From positions 6,682,417 through 6,746,416 of the forward strand of contig OW203997.1 in NCBI GenBank assembly GCA_934047225.1: 64,000 nucleotides of DNA. Reading direction: 5' to 3'. The position numbers and the translations under genes were made by a program. Positions 11,801 to 20,366 of the stretch are shown here, piece after piece. This DNA is from Ypsolopha sequella (lineage: Eukaryota > Arthropoda > Insecta > Lepidoptera > Ypsolophidae). How positions within the stretch are numbered: the first letter of the stretch is position 1; each line of letters starts with the position of its first letter. Under the pieces are notes generated by a model, which had not been told where the DNA came from, did no database searches, and worked only from the letters and a program-made list of their open reading frames with translations.

Positions 11801-11883
11801 GCGTAGAGTTGGAATGACAGTGGTTTTGGTTTCTGTCCGGGTTTCCTCGGAATGACGGATATGTTGGCGCCAGTATCGATCAA
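8806..11883 (-). CDS. pol: Gypsy-type pol polyprotein (PR-RT-RNaseH-IN)
   Basis: A 1025-residue open frame counted from its first ATG. The true pol frame is open further upstream to near the gag stop (about 11985), so this ATG is probably not used. Domains by residue: aspartic protease (DTGAN, 3-7); reverse transcriptase (about 165-330, catalytic D239 and DD at 301-302 in FIDDIL); RNase H (D453, E494, D519, D565); integrase with zinc finger H642/H646/C676/C679 and catalytic D707, D767, E803, a D-35-E spacing. An extended C-terminal region follows. The PR-RT-RH-IN order is that of Ty3/gypsy. The RT stretch FPRMCPGLKNCG departs from the usual RMPFGLKNA pattern, which may mean inactivating changes. 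All catalytic residues listed are present. Confidence 0.93.
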   Translation of the reverse strand: MIDTGANISVIPRKPGQKPKPLSFQLYAANNTVISTYGEKTLELDFNLRRPYKWKFIVADVSKPILGADFLNHHALIVDMKNRRLIDGRTSLAVNAPIQATNMPTIRSIDFDKSFHEILADYPGITRLTSMKLSPSHNVEHFIETTGQPVHCRARPIPPHRYQQVKKEFENMIQQGLCRPSKSPWSSPLHVVPKKNGDLRVCGDYRKLNSITKADRYPIPRIKDFTHMLSGMTIFSTIDLNRAYQQLMIREEDIEKTAIITPFGLFEFPRMCPGLKNCGQTFQRFIHEVLRGLDYAFPFIDDILCASADEEEHRRHLHTILGRLEKYGITINPAKCVLGQREVTFLGHIISKDGIKPPEEKVRAITDYPKPTTIEELRRFLGVLNFYRDHIPNAATIQAPLNSYLHHVKKRDKTIIEWNDEATRAFEICKESIKNATLLDHPDHRAPIALFCDASDLAAGAALQQYINGSWKPLGYFSKKFSDTQRRYSTFDRELLAIYMSVKHFRKMFEGRELIIFTDHKPLTYAITKPPSDNDTPRRTRQLLFISEFTTDLRHVSGKSNVVADALSRIETISCPTIDYSNIAEAQERDSNISNLLQQSNISLKKVTIPNTNIDIYCETSTSHLRPYIPEEYRRIAFDIVHNISHPGIRTSRKLISQKYFWPNMQVDIGKWAKTCIDCQRSKIHRHTTSRISSYPPSDRFEHIHVDIVGPLPITTHGYRYLVTIIDRRTSWPEAIPTCEITAETVARCIYENWITRFGCPLTLTSDQGRQFESNLFANLLKILGVQRTRTSPFHPESNGKIERWHRTLKSAIKAKIAEKTTSWLEVLPTVMMGLRAALRTENGVSAAELTYGCNLRLPGDFFTSNNVSIPPSEEYTYVERIREAIESVKPCEKTTSNKKIFVHRDLQTCSHVFVRVDAVRKSLQPPYTGPYRVVKRTDKVLTLQLPGRQANISIDRLKPAYLLTEDETLPSATTNTTIPSQQITSQDHQVTKTNTVLPASNVTTRPALTHTRAGRAIKKPVRFT

Positions 11884-11969
11884 AAAGGATAGGTTAGTCT
11901 TCTTGTCTTTGATGAATAAGCGGTAGGATCTGTCTTGAACACCGGAACCCGCTGCTGCCAGTGTTCTGT

Positions 11970-12830
11970 CTAGTTTTCCGTTTCATTCTTGACGAATGTA
12001 CACGGGGTCGTGCAGCGTCTTGTGCTTGCTCCGAAACGTCGATGGTAATAGCAAACTGTTGTTGGTGAGTCAGAGCGGGTGCGGGAACGAGAAGAGTTTC
12101 TTGAAGTATTTCTTGAATGCGATTGATAGCGCTGGCGGCGGTAACCTTGGTTATTCTCATTATAGTATGATCTTTTCTTCAGCTCTGCTATTTCTAGTGA
12201 TAGCTTCCTTAATTCGTTGACCAGGAACTGTGTGTCTGATTGATGTGATGGTCCTGGTGCCGGCGAGACTACGGAGACTTGGTGCGCGTTTTCCATCATC
12301 TTGTCTGCGAGGAGAGCTAATTCATCGAGTGCAGCCTTGGACTTGAATGTCTCACTAATGGCTAGTACTGATCGGATGTGTTGTGGTAATAGGTTTGCCC
12401 ACATCATACGTAGGGTTTTGTCAGGGAACTTGTCTTTGGCTAGGCTCTGCATACGCCTGAGCAGTTGACTCGGCTTTTGTCCACCGAGCTCCATCTCCGA
12501 CAAAAGTTTCTGCAATTCAGTGTTGTCTGATTCTTCATACATGGTGATTAGACGTTCTTTGATAGCCTTATAAAAGTCTACTTCAGGCGGGTTGTATAGG
12601 AGGTCGGTGATCTGGTCGATGTCCTGTCTCTCCAATTGCGCCACTACCATCTGGGCGAGTCTTTGTTGTCCTCTTTTTAAATCGCTGGTGGCTGCTTCGA
12701 ATGTGATGAACCATAAGCGTGGGCGATCACGCCAGAATGGGGGAATTCTCAAGGAAAGCGAGATGTTCGCTATTTCTGCTGCTTTGGCTTCAACTTCTGG
12801 TTCAACAGCGGATTTGTTTTCGTTCGTCAT
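11970..12830 (-). CDS. gag: Gypsy-type gag, 286 aa
   Basis: This gag-type structural protein starts 55 bp inside the 5' LTR. The N-terminal two thirds are alpha-helical in character, including the WRDRPRLWFITFEA and LLSEMELGGQKPSQLLRRM motifs typical of CsRn1-like gags. Then follow an Arg/Ser-rich basic stretch and a short Cys/His motif (CYYHRRFGASTRRCTTPC) near the C-terminus, presumably nucleic-acid binding. The stop TAG lies just downstream of GGAAAAC. The pol frame is -1 relative to gag and is open across this point, so pol is probably made by -1 frameshifting. No disruption was seen. Confidence 0.88.
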   Translation of the reverse strand: MTNENKSAVEPEVEAKAAEIANISLSLRIPPFWRDRPRLWFITFEAATSDLKRGQQRLAQMVVAQLERQDIDQITDLLYNPPEVDFYKAIKERLITMYEESDNTELQKLLSEMELGGQKPSQLLRRMQSLAKDKFPDKTLRMMWANLLPQHIRSVLAISETFKSKAALDELALLADKMMENAHQVSVVSPAPGPSHQSDTQFLVNELRKLSLEIAELKKRSYYNENNQGYRRQRYQSHSRNTSRNSSRSRTRSDSPTTVCYYHRRFGASTRRCTTPCTFVKNETEN

Positions 12831-12866
12831 GTTGACTGAGAACCGGAAAGAGCTTCTGGGTGTTCT

Positions 12867-12882
12867 TGTTTCGGGGTCACCA
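12867..12882 (-). promoter_or_regulatory. Primer-binding site
   Basis: Two bases inside the 5' LTR, the minus strand reads TGGTGACCCCGAAACA. It begins with TGG, as expected for pairing with a tRNA 3' CCA end. I cannot name the tRNA with confidence. Confidence 0.65.
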
Positions 12883-12884
12883 CT

Positions 12885-13342
12885 TTGGAGGAACTGTGTT
12901 CAGGATCAGGAAGTAAACTCAGTGTTGAGAATGGAATGGAATGAATTTTATTAAAAGTTCTAGCTTATATACTAAATATTATGACAAGGATGACGATAGA
13001 GAAACAGAGATTGAAGATGTCGAAATGCCGAAAACCGATTTGCATCCGAGGTGAGCCGAATGCCGGTTCGAGTTGATATATAAACGAGCTCTCGCGCCCG
13101 CGCGTCCTCTTAGCTGCGTGCGTCGCCCGCCGATGGATCAACATCTCGCTCCGTCCGCGCGCCGCTCTCGCCGTGGAATGTCGTCTGGTGCTCCTCCAAA
13201 CTCCAGCTGCGTGGAACGGCTCTTTTCAGAGCCAACTTCCGTTTCTCCCTGGCGATGCGGCTCTTATCAGAGCCACCATCTCTGTTTCTCTTAGACGGTC
13301 GTGTGGTAACAGTTCAGGGAACTTTGGTAACTTGTGGTAACA
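12885..13342 (-). repeat. 5' LTR (intact, 458 bp)
   Basis: The intact LTR copy. On the element strand it begins TGTTACC and ends CCTCCAA. It carries a TATATAAG-like box near 12962-12970 and an AATAAA signal complementary to 12947-12952. The right edge is followed by the target duplication TATGT at 13343-13347. Confidence 0.93.
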
Positions 13343-13347
13343 TATGT

Positions 13348-14170
13348 ATGGCAATGCTGGGTGGTGCCATGCCAGCTTGGGATAATTTACCCTAGATTCA
13401 GGGTAAACCGTATGATGCAGGGTAATTTTTAGGTCATGAATTCACTCCGGGTATTTCTTGGGGTAAGAGTTTTGTTGTTAAAAATATAATTTGAGTCACG
13501 CCGCAATTAAAATATGTGCTGCAATGACAACATTTTAATATAATATTTTGATTTGATGATATACAAGTATGTAAGTATCCGAACCGAACCATAGACGTGT
13601 TTAAAGTGTGCTAGGGACAAATAACAATAATCGTTTTCCTGTCCCTCATTTGTTAAAAAAAAACTACTGCAACGCTATTTTGAATAAGTCATTTAGTATC
13701 ACTTCCCTTACATATTACTGGGCGAGTATCAAATATTATTTAATTATGCTTTCCAAGGTAAATTGCAATGAAAAATACATGTGATGATGTGAGTGAAATA
13801 TTGTAGATCGTAAACATTTAATTGTCTTCGTAAAAGTTGATATGCCAATAACGTAGTTAATCTAAAAACTAAATAAATATTACTTTATTTCCCTGAGTTA
13901 AGTAGCTATTAGAGTAATTTTTCAAAATAATGCAAAATGTAGGATAAATTGAGGCCAAGGTAAAGCGAAAACAAGACCTAGCAACACTAGAAGAGAATTT
14001 TCATAAACAGTTGTGTAAAAATAAAATATAAACTATTGGTTCAAAAAGACTATTTTCCAGGGCCGTAAAACTTATTATAAAAAAAAGAGAAAGATAAAAA
14101 AAGAAACTAAAAATACGGGCTCAAAAAGACGAGAAATATATAAAAAACTGACTGACCGCAACACTCGAGC
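13348..14170. other. No gene recognised
   Basis: AT-rich sequence between the LTR element and the THAP-bearing transposon. Only short open frames; nothing assignable. Confidence 0.4.
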
Positions 14171-14599
14171 AGAGCAACCTCAGAATAAGGAATACAAATA
14201 GAAACCTGGCTAAAATAATACGTGGAGAAAGACACCTATCCTTGATTTTCTTACGACATTCTAGTGCGTTAGAGAGAGATGGATATGTATTAGTTTTTTC
14301 TTAATTAGGTAGGTTGTCACTAGTTCGTTGCTTTGCTAGTGATGTAACAATGTCGATTTTTGACTACGATAAATAAACCTTTCTGGTGACAACCTCTTGC
14401 TTTGGAAGGAGGCCAAGAGAATTAATAGCAAAGTGGTCTCTGTATACCCCAGTAGGACACATGTTATATTGTGTAATTAAGGAATTAATAAAAGGATATC
14501 TTTCGTTTAGCATAATATTTTTTATTAAGTACAAATTACTATATCGTAGGCAGGTAGGTACATAAATTAAGTCCAAAATTGTGCTTGTTTCTAGTACAA

Positions 14600-14830
14600 A
14601 AAATGCTGTAGCTTGTATCAGAGATACAACCGTAAACTATTTAAGTGGATACTTTTTAAGTCGCCTCTTAACTCAATCAAATAGATGTTCGTTGATGTCG
14701 CGTCTTTGTTCAATCAAGGAGGAAGGAATTAATCGCAACAATAGAAATCATAGACTTATAGGATTCGTAATAATAATATTATGTCAATGATGAGCGATGA
14801 CAGCGCAATTACTACAGAGGTAATTTCAAT
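14600..14830. repeat. Segment shared with 32770-33190
   Basis: A stretch inside the THAP-bearing transposon resembling 32770-33190. Shared pieces include AAGTCGCCTCTT, AATCATAGACTTAT and a CAGCGCAAT..AC..AGGTAATTT end. The plus-strand reading DTTVNYLSGYFLSRLL versus DTTANYLRNYFSSRLF suggests that some of the similarity is at codon level. Confidence 0.5.
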
Positions 14831-15018
14831 TTTTTTTTTATTTCTATCAAATAAACATCAACTTATCTTGAATAAAAACTAATAACAAATAATGAACGAT
14901 TAAAATACCTAATAACCTGTAATAAGAAATCAAATTATGCGCAGTTCAAGTCAATAAGCATTCCCAAAATTCATTTCGCGATAGAACTACCCTGTCAAAG
15001 TACTTTTATTGTCAACCA

Positions 15019-15837
15019 CTAAGTACGAAAATGTCTTGATCTGCGGAATTTCTTCGTGAAATCGATCACGGCAGTAACGTGAACGAACAGGCCTTTCAGA
15101 ACGATTTGCGAACATAAAAGTATGCACTTCTCTACACCACAGACATCCATAGGTACTGGTTCTGTTGCCTACAATTGAAAAATTATCGAGTTAATATACT
15201 ATAGTATAGTACAAGCACGTACCTACAAACAAGATTGATAATGCAATTATACATAATTATTTAAAGGTTACCAATGTGTCTGTATCTGGTAAATATAACG
15301 TCGGTAAGGCATCTGATTTTAAACGTCTCCATTTTAAATTTTCGTTTGGTCCAAAAGAATCCGACGTAAACTGTTTCGAACAAATATGACTGCTTTTTTT
15401 AATCGCCCAATTTGGTCAAATTATTCGTCTAAGCCATTCACTTTTTAATTCTTCCCTTTTTGGAAATCTGTAACAAAAAAATATAGCGATATTTATTCGG
15501 CATTATTTTTCTTTTAACTCGCGCTTATCCATTATGCACGGCTGCCGCGGGAACCAATGTTCGATAGTTCGCCACACGGACTTTAGTACATCACTATGCG
15601 ACAAAACATAACCTCTCATAGTCGGCAGAAAATCTATATAAAACAGGCAAATATCGGTGTAGAATTGAACACGAGTATGATTTACAAGAACTACTATTAT
15701 TGTTACTGAGTTTTAGGTATGATCCTGCAACTTATTAACATAAAAACTATCAGAACTCACCGATGAAATTATATTGTTTCATTGTTGTTTTCTTTTCTTC
15801 CTGTATGCGATTTACAGCCTTCAATCGCACAAGACAT
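15019..15837 (-). pseudogene. Split THAP-domain gene with in-frame stops
   Basis: Three exons can be joined in phase on the minus strand. Exon A, 15837-15761, starts ATG (MSCAIEGCK) and ends at a GTGAGT donor in phase 2. Exon B, 15467-15272, follows TTTTTGTTACAG, ends before GTAACC, and reads FPKREELKSEWLRRI, then HICSKQF and ALPTLYLP. Exon C, 15168-15019, follows CAATTGTAG, reads ATEPVPMD and stops at 15019. Together these give the THAP signature: C-x4-C, FHRFP, the conserved Trp, CSxxF and AVPTIF-like ALPTLYLP. THAP is a zinc-coordinating DNA-binding domain found at the N-terminus of P-element transposase. Damage seen: TAA near the end of exon A, TGA early in exon B, and the last zinc ligand His replaced by Gln (CSKQ instead of CSxH). 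It lies inside the transposon at 14179-16265. I see no RNaseH-like catalytic region. Confidence 0.72.
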
Positions 15838-16286
15838 TTTATTACAATGTTAAAAAAACAATCAACACAAACAATAATAAATCACACTTTCACGAATTTT
15901 GAGAGGAAGGACACCAAAATATTTAATTTCTCTCGGTGAAGCTGTAAACTTTCGCAAAATGCAATAGACATTTCGATGCCACCAAATTAAGATGTGATGC
16001 ACGCAACGAACGATATTACAACAAAACGATACAATGATGAGACGTATTTAATTTGATGGTATTATAATTTTTAAAATACATCCAAATTACATCCAACTGA
16101 CATTTGCTTGGTTCAATCTAGTGACACACCAGGAAAAAATATAAAGTAAGTGCGGTCCGGTGTTTCATTCACTCGTACACAGGAGTAATTTACGTTAGAT
16201 GAGTACAATGGCTAATGCCCAGTTCTTATTTTAGCCAGGCTTCTATTTGTATTCCTTATTCTGAGAGAGCAACACTCCTGTCAGAC

Positions 16287-16320
16287 TCTGAGCCCTCAGA
16301 ATAAGGATGAGCTCTGAGCC
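16287..16320. repeat. Possible transposon excision footprint
   Basis: TCTGAGCC at 16287-16294 and 16313-16320 flank 18 bp (16295-16312) that begin CTCAGAATAAGG. This is exactly the terminal 12 bases of the neighbouring THAP-bearing element. An 8-bp duplication around a terminal remnant is what imprecise excision of such an element leaves. The second octamer was later hit by the hAT element. Confidence 0.5.
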
Positions 16321-17129
16321 CAGTGTTGCCAACTAAAAAAGTTCAAATTATCGGGTTTCCACGTCGAAATTATCGTTTTGACGGCAAAATTATCGTACAA
16401 CCAAGGGCTGCGTTTAGTTTGATCTTCAGGCAACTCCCACCTAAATGTAATTTCTTTTGCACGCGTTGAATTTGTATATAATGCTATCCTGCTGTCAGTT
16501 TAAGGCGTACGTCACCCGATGATCAAACTGATCGCAGCCAAGGAGGCATACGAATTTGGGAAGATGTGCCAAAAAACAGCTACTATTTTGGCCAGTTATG
16601 AAACTGTTGAATTTTTGCGGGATATGGACTAGTAATAAAATTTGTAATTTTTTAATTTTTGTCCTAGTCCTTATCTTAGGTGCACAGTCAAGGAGAATTA
16701 TGGAAATTATAAAATATTTATTAATACTATAAATTTTACACTAAAGATATTTTACGACGAAAACTCTTTTTACGCTCGTGCTTGCGTTTCAAAATCAACA
16801 AAACAACATAAGCACAACACTCACACAGCGACAATGACGTCTTAATCCAGAGGCTATGCTTAATCTGATTGTTTTCTCGTATTTACAAACACAAACGCAT
16901 AGTACCTACGAGTGAGGGAGAAAGAAAGTTGTCTGCGTGTTTTATAGCGTTTAATTTAACACACAATATAATGCGTTTCGTTTACGTACTTTTAGCGCAT
17001 TGATGCTTTTTTATTCATTGCTCAAAATTATCGTACGTTTAACGTAATTTAGATAGTTGTTATCGTACATCGTGCCACTGGCTGAATTATCGTACGCCCC
17101 CATAATTATCGTACGGGTTGGCAACACTG
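16321..17129. mobile_element. Non-autonomous hAT element, 809 bp
   Basis: The ends are a perfect 13-bp inverted repeat CAGTGTTGCCAAC, flanked by the 8-bp duplication TCTGAGCC (16313-16320 and 17130-17137). No coding frame lies inside. Near both ends the motif AATTATCG(TACG) recurs in the same orientation: about 16347, 16370 and 16387 on the left, and 17026, 17060, 17089 and 17104 on the right. These are probably subterminal transposase-binding repeats. Confidence 0.88.
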
Positions 17130-17137
17130 TCTGAGCC

Positions 17138-17676
17138 GCAACCTCGCCGCAACACACAACCAATCTGTCTAAAATTTTTCTGAACTAAATTAAGGATACT
17201 AACAAATGTGCGACGTTTTTTGTCGCAATAATTTAGAGTGGCGTTCAAAAACTTATGATACATGTTATAAGGTTCTATAAAATAACCTGGCTGCGGACCT
17301 AGTTTGGGAAACGGAAAAACCAAAATTATAGAGTAACTACGTCGAGTTTAAGATATCAAGCGTGGCCTCTGATCTGCTCTGAATTCTTACCACAAAAACT
17401 TCTTGCTTCTGACCAAGTCAGATAGCCGTTCAAAACTCACACTGGGTTGAGTTTCCAGGCTGCAACCCTAACCCGTTCAAAATCCAACTCGCGTCGCAAC
17501 ACCGACCATTCAAAATGGCATTGTAGGGGCGGACATGTTAAGATGATAAAGTTAAAAAATTCTACTTTTTCGAAGTTTTTTTGTATTTGGGACCCCTCTT
17601 AGATTTCAAATCTAATATTATTTTATTTTATTGTGATAATAAATATTTTTACTTTAAAAGCTTTTTTTAACCGTTT

Positions 17677-17678
<2 letters not shown>
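17138..17678. other. No gene recognised
   Basis: A minus-strand open frame reaches from here into the hAT end, but it has no recognisable motif and crosses the transposon boundary, so I do not call it. Confidence 0.35.

Positions 17679-17721
<43 letters not shown>
17679..17721. repeat. (AT)n microsatellite
   Basis: About 20 uninterrupted AT units. Confidence 0.95.
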
Positions 17722-17725
<4 letters not shown>

Positions 17726-17891
17726 TTCTTACGAGTATTAAAGTAGAAATTGAATAAAAAAGAAAATTTTCGATATATATTTCGACCCATTATTTTATTT
17801 TATTGTATGCCGTGATAGAGGCCATCGTAAAACGTATTGTTTAAAATTTTCAACTGGCTACCTATAACGGTTAAAGCTGTAGGTGGACCCC

Positions 17892-17972
17892 TGTGACAGA
17901 CGGAAGAACATACAGACAGCGGAGACTTAGTTTTACGGTCCCGTTTTGCTTGGCACCCTTCGGGTACAAAAC
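17892..17972 (-). repeat. Dispersed lepidopteran repeat, fragment
   Basis: Contains GACAGACGG.., ACAGACAGCGGAGACTTAG, GGTCCCGTTTT and CCCTTCGGGTAC. This is the core of the dispersed repeat seen complete at 20367-20628. Confidence 0.55.
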
Positions 17973-17974
17973 CC

Positions 17975-18037
17975 GAAATTTGAAATGATTTCTTAAGCGA
18001 ATTCAGTGTTTTCGCTTACGAAATCATTTCAAATTTT
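17975..18037. repeat. Hairpin, 17-bp stem
   Basis: AAATTTGAAATGATTTC at about 17977-17992 is followed by its reverse complement at 18020-18036 around a 27-bp loop. Function unknown. Confidence 0.55.
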
Positions 18038-18592
18038 TCATTTTCATTATTCTTCAGACTAAGGAAACCGGTGATCGAAAATCACAAATTATTCCAATCA
18101 TTGACGCACCTGACAAGTAAGTTTGACATAACAATTAGGTATATACTAAACTTATCATGAATAATTAATAATAACTAAATAACAAATATGAACATTTAGT
18201 TATGGGCCATATGCCTCTTTAAGTCTGAAGCTCACAAATTGAAATTGCGTTCTTGCTACACTAATAAATCTTATGTTACGATACAAATATTCATAATTAT
18301 TATCTTTAAATAAATTTATTTGAATTACTTCTCTGTTATCTTGCTCTTTTAGTTGAGTTTTTAAGTGCAATCATCGACTAAATTATAAATTTCTAATACT
18401 TATATGTCTCTGGGTTTACCACTTCGTGAAAGTTGGTGAAACTTGGTGGGCGGCACTTGGTGAAACTTGGAATACATCACGATTAAATACACTTGTACTT
18501 GTTTCACAGGTTCAATCATATCTGGTAACAATAAATCTCAACAAAAACATAATGTAAAAATGTGCCAAGTCACTGGGCCTAAAAAGTAATGA

Positions 18593-19155
18593 GATCAAAT
18601 AAAGAGCCAAGACTAACGGAAAAAAAGAAAACGAGTTACTTGGCCGTTAAACACTTTGTAAGAGTTGTACGTCTGGATAGATATGGAGATTCATTTTCTT
18701 ATGCTTATTATTGTAACAATCTATAATATTCAGGGACTATGCTCTTATAGACATTGGATCCTCTGTATTTTCTATGTGGCATGACGAAGTATAGTGACAA
18801 AACTCGAATGGGTCCATCTCATCAATCTTCTCTCAAAAAGCTCAAGAATCAGCCATCACTGAATATACATTATATACACAACACATATAAAAAAGTTCAT
18901 TTATTTGAACAAACTACAAAACTACACATAATAAAATTATGGAGGCAGTTACACCATTTTCATGTTATGGTTAGCAATAGGGAACGGCTATTAGTCATGT
19001 GCTCTGTTTTACTCATTAGTGAAAACTGTACAGAGTCCACCAGTCTACTTTGGTTGCTTTTATTCACGTAGACTTGGCTCTTTGTTTGTCATTATCTACC
19101 AGCCACGTCACTCGTTTTCTTTTTTACACTGAGACTTGGCTCTTCATTTGATATC
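18593..19155. mobile_element. Element with about 50-bp imperfect inverted ends
   Basis: GATCAAATAAAGAGCCAAG at the left and its near-complement at the right (about 19131-19155) continue into a matching AAAAAGAAAACGAGT..CTTGGC block. A 105-residue open frame inside (18754-19071) has no recognisable motif. Probably a MITE-like or decayed DNA transposon of unknown family. The words GACTTGGCTCTT and GACTTGGCCTTG also recur at about 19070 and 19702. Confidence 0.5.
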
Positions 19156-19985
19156 ACACTTTTTATGACCTAGTAATATTATATATTAATAGTAATAGTA
19201 AGACTTTGCACGTTTTTACAGAATGTTTTATTTGGATTCTCAAGTTTAGGTACCCCACTGGAGTCTGGATTTGATTCTTGAATAAGATTTATTGACGAAT
19301 TTAATGATCAACGTTTTGACCTTTTTGGAATCTTCGGGGTCCCACTTTACTTTCTCGATAATACCTATAGCGCCGTTAAGCCTGAAGAAACATATATTTT
19401 CATATGTCTAATAGTTTAGCTGGTCTCCTTAGGGTTTTACATAAGGCGTTCCAGAACTTAGAGTATTATTCGTCAACAGAAAATGCTCATAAATACAATA
19501 CAGTAGTGCTTGCTTTGTGCTCGACTTGGCAGAGGCACTACAGATCTGTGAAACAAGTACAAGTGTATTTTAATCATGATCATACTTTATTATTATCTCT
19601 GACAAAATGGTTAAATAAAATCTTACCTTTAACACGTTGCAGAAAATACGTCATCAAAGGCCCCAGCTACAACAATAAATAAATAACATTATTTTTATTA
19701 TTGAGACTTGGCCTTGGGTGTCTTTGTTCATCTTGTCACTGCTTACTAACTTAATTTGGATCAGACGGAAAAAAATGTTAATGAAAATAAATCTATAATC
19801 TTCTAATAATAATGTACAAATATTGTATCTTTAGGTAGCTATCGATAATTTTTTCGTAAAACCTAATAGAATACCCTCATACAAATAATAAAAAAAATAT
19901 ATATTCGATAATTTCGAACCTCGGTATGGGGCCGTCATCAGACGAATGCAAAAAAATATTGACAGATGTTTATATTAAAAAGTTT
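19156..19985. other. No gene recognised
   Basis: AT-rich. A 92-residue open frame (19404-19682) shows no motif. Confidence 0.35.
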
Positions 19986-19987
19986 CC

Positions 19988-20122
19988 GTGTTACCACAAA
20001 ACGGTGTTTAACTTTAGACAGTGTTTAAATCTGTTGTTGTCGCCTTTTCTTTCATATTGTAAAAGAGTGACAGCAACATATTAAAACGCTGTCTAAAGTT
20101 AAACACCGTTTTGTAGTAACAC
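19988..20122. mobile_element. Foldback MITE, family A (copy 1)
   Basis: A nearly complete palindrome beginning GTGTTACCACAAAACGGTG and ending with its complement. The same element occurs at 44701-44835 with closely similar sequence, so it is a dispersed family. Confidence 0.8.
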
Positions 20123-20366
20123 CGTTTATGTTTAAACATATGTAGAGTTATGTTTAAAAAAAAGTAAAAGTGATACTTAATAACAATTTTGGTATTTTTT
20201 TTCTAAGAAATGAAAAATGATAAAATAATAAATACATATTAAGCAAAAAAATATTTATATTGTTTGCAGGGAGACAACACTGGCTACCAATCAGACGTGC
20301 TTGTACTATATAACATTTAAAAAAGCTTTGGTTTCTAAATGGCACGGTACAATCAATAAATATGTT

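Larger units (their letters stand above)
4594..13347 (-). mobile_element. Ty3/gypsy-type LTR retrotransposon, split by a LINE
   Basis: This is a full-length LTR element on the minus strand. Its outer ends are flanked by the 5-bp direct repeat TATGT (4594-4598 and 13343-13347). Order on the minus strand: 5' LTR (12885-13342), primer-binding site, gag, pol (protease, RT, RNase H, integrase), polypurine tract, 3' LTR. The 3' LTR is cut in two by a LINE (4667-8416). The alignable LTR parts differ by one substitution (C at about 8500 against T) and a 4-bp indel in about 447 bp, so the insertion is recent. The zinc knuckle and RT features resemble the CsRn1/Kabuki group, but that sub-assignment is from memory. 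No env-like frame was seen. Confidence 0.93.
14171..16273 (-). mobile_element. THAP-bearing DNA transposon, P-superfamily candidate
   Basis: The element body is 14179-16265 (2087 bp). Its ends are inverted repeats of 40 bp (14179-14218 and 16226-16265) beginning CTCAGAATAAGGAATAC, with a single mismatch. Both sides are flanked by the 8-bp direct repeat AGAGCAAC (14171-14178 and 16266-16273). Inside, on the minus strand, is a split THAP-domain gene with stops (15019-15837) and no recognisable catalytic transposase part. An 8-bp duplication together with a THAP domain is the combination known for P elements. hAT elements also make 8-bp duplications but lack THAP. So this is probably a non-autonomous, internally decayed P-like element. 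The superfamily is inferred; the ends and duplication are read directly. Confidence 0.85.

Noticed and set aside
17087..17323. 78-codon minus-strand frame
   Set aside because: It crosses the right end and target duplication of the hAT element and has no recognisable motif.
18754..19071. 105-codon frame inside the 18593-19155 element
   Set aside because: No transposase or other motif; AT-rich low-complexity residues.
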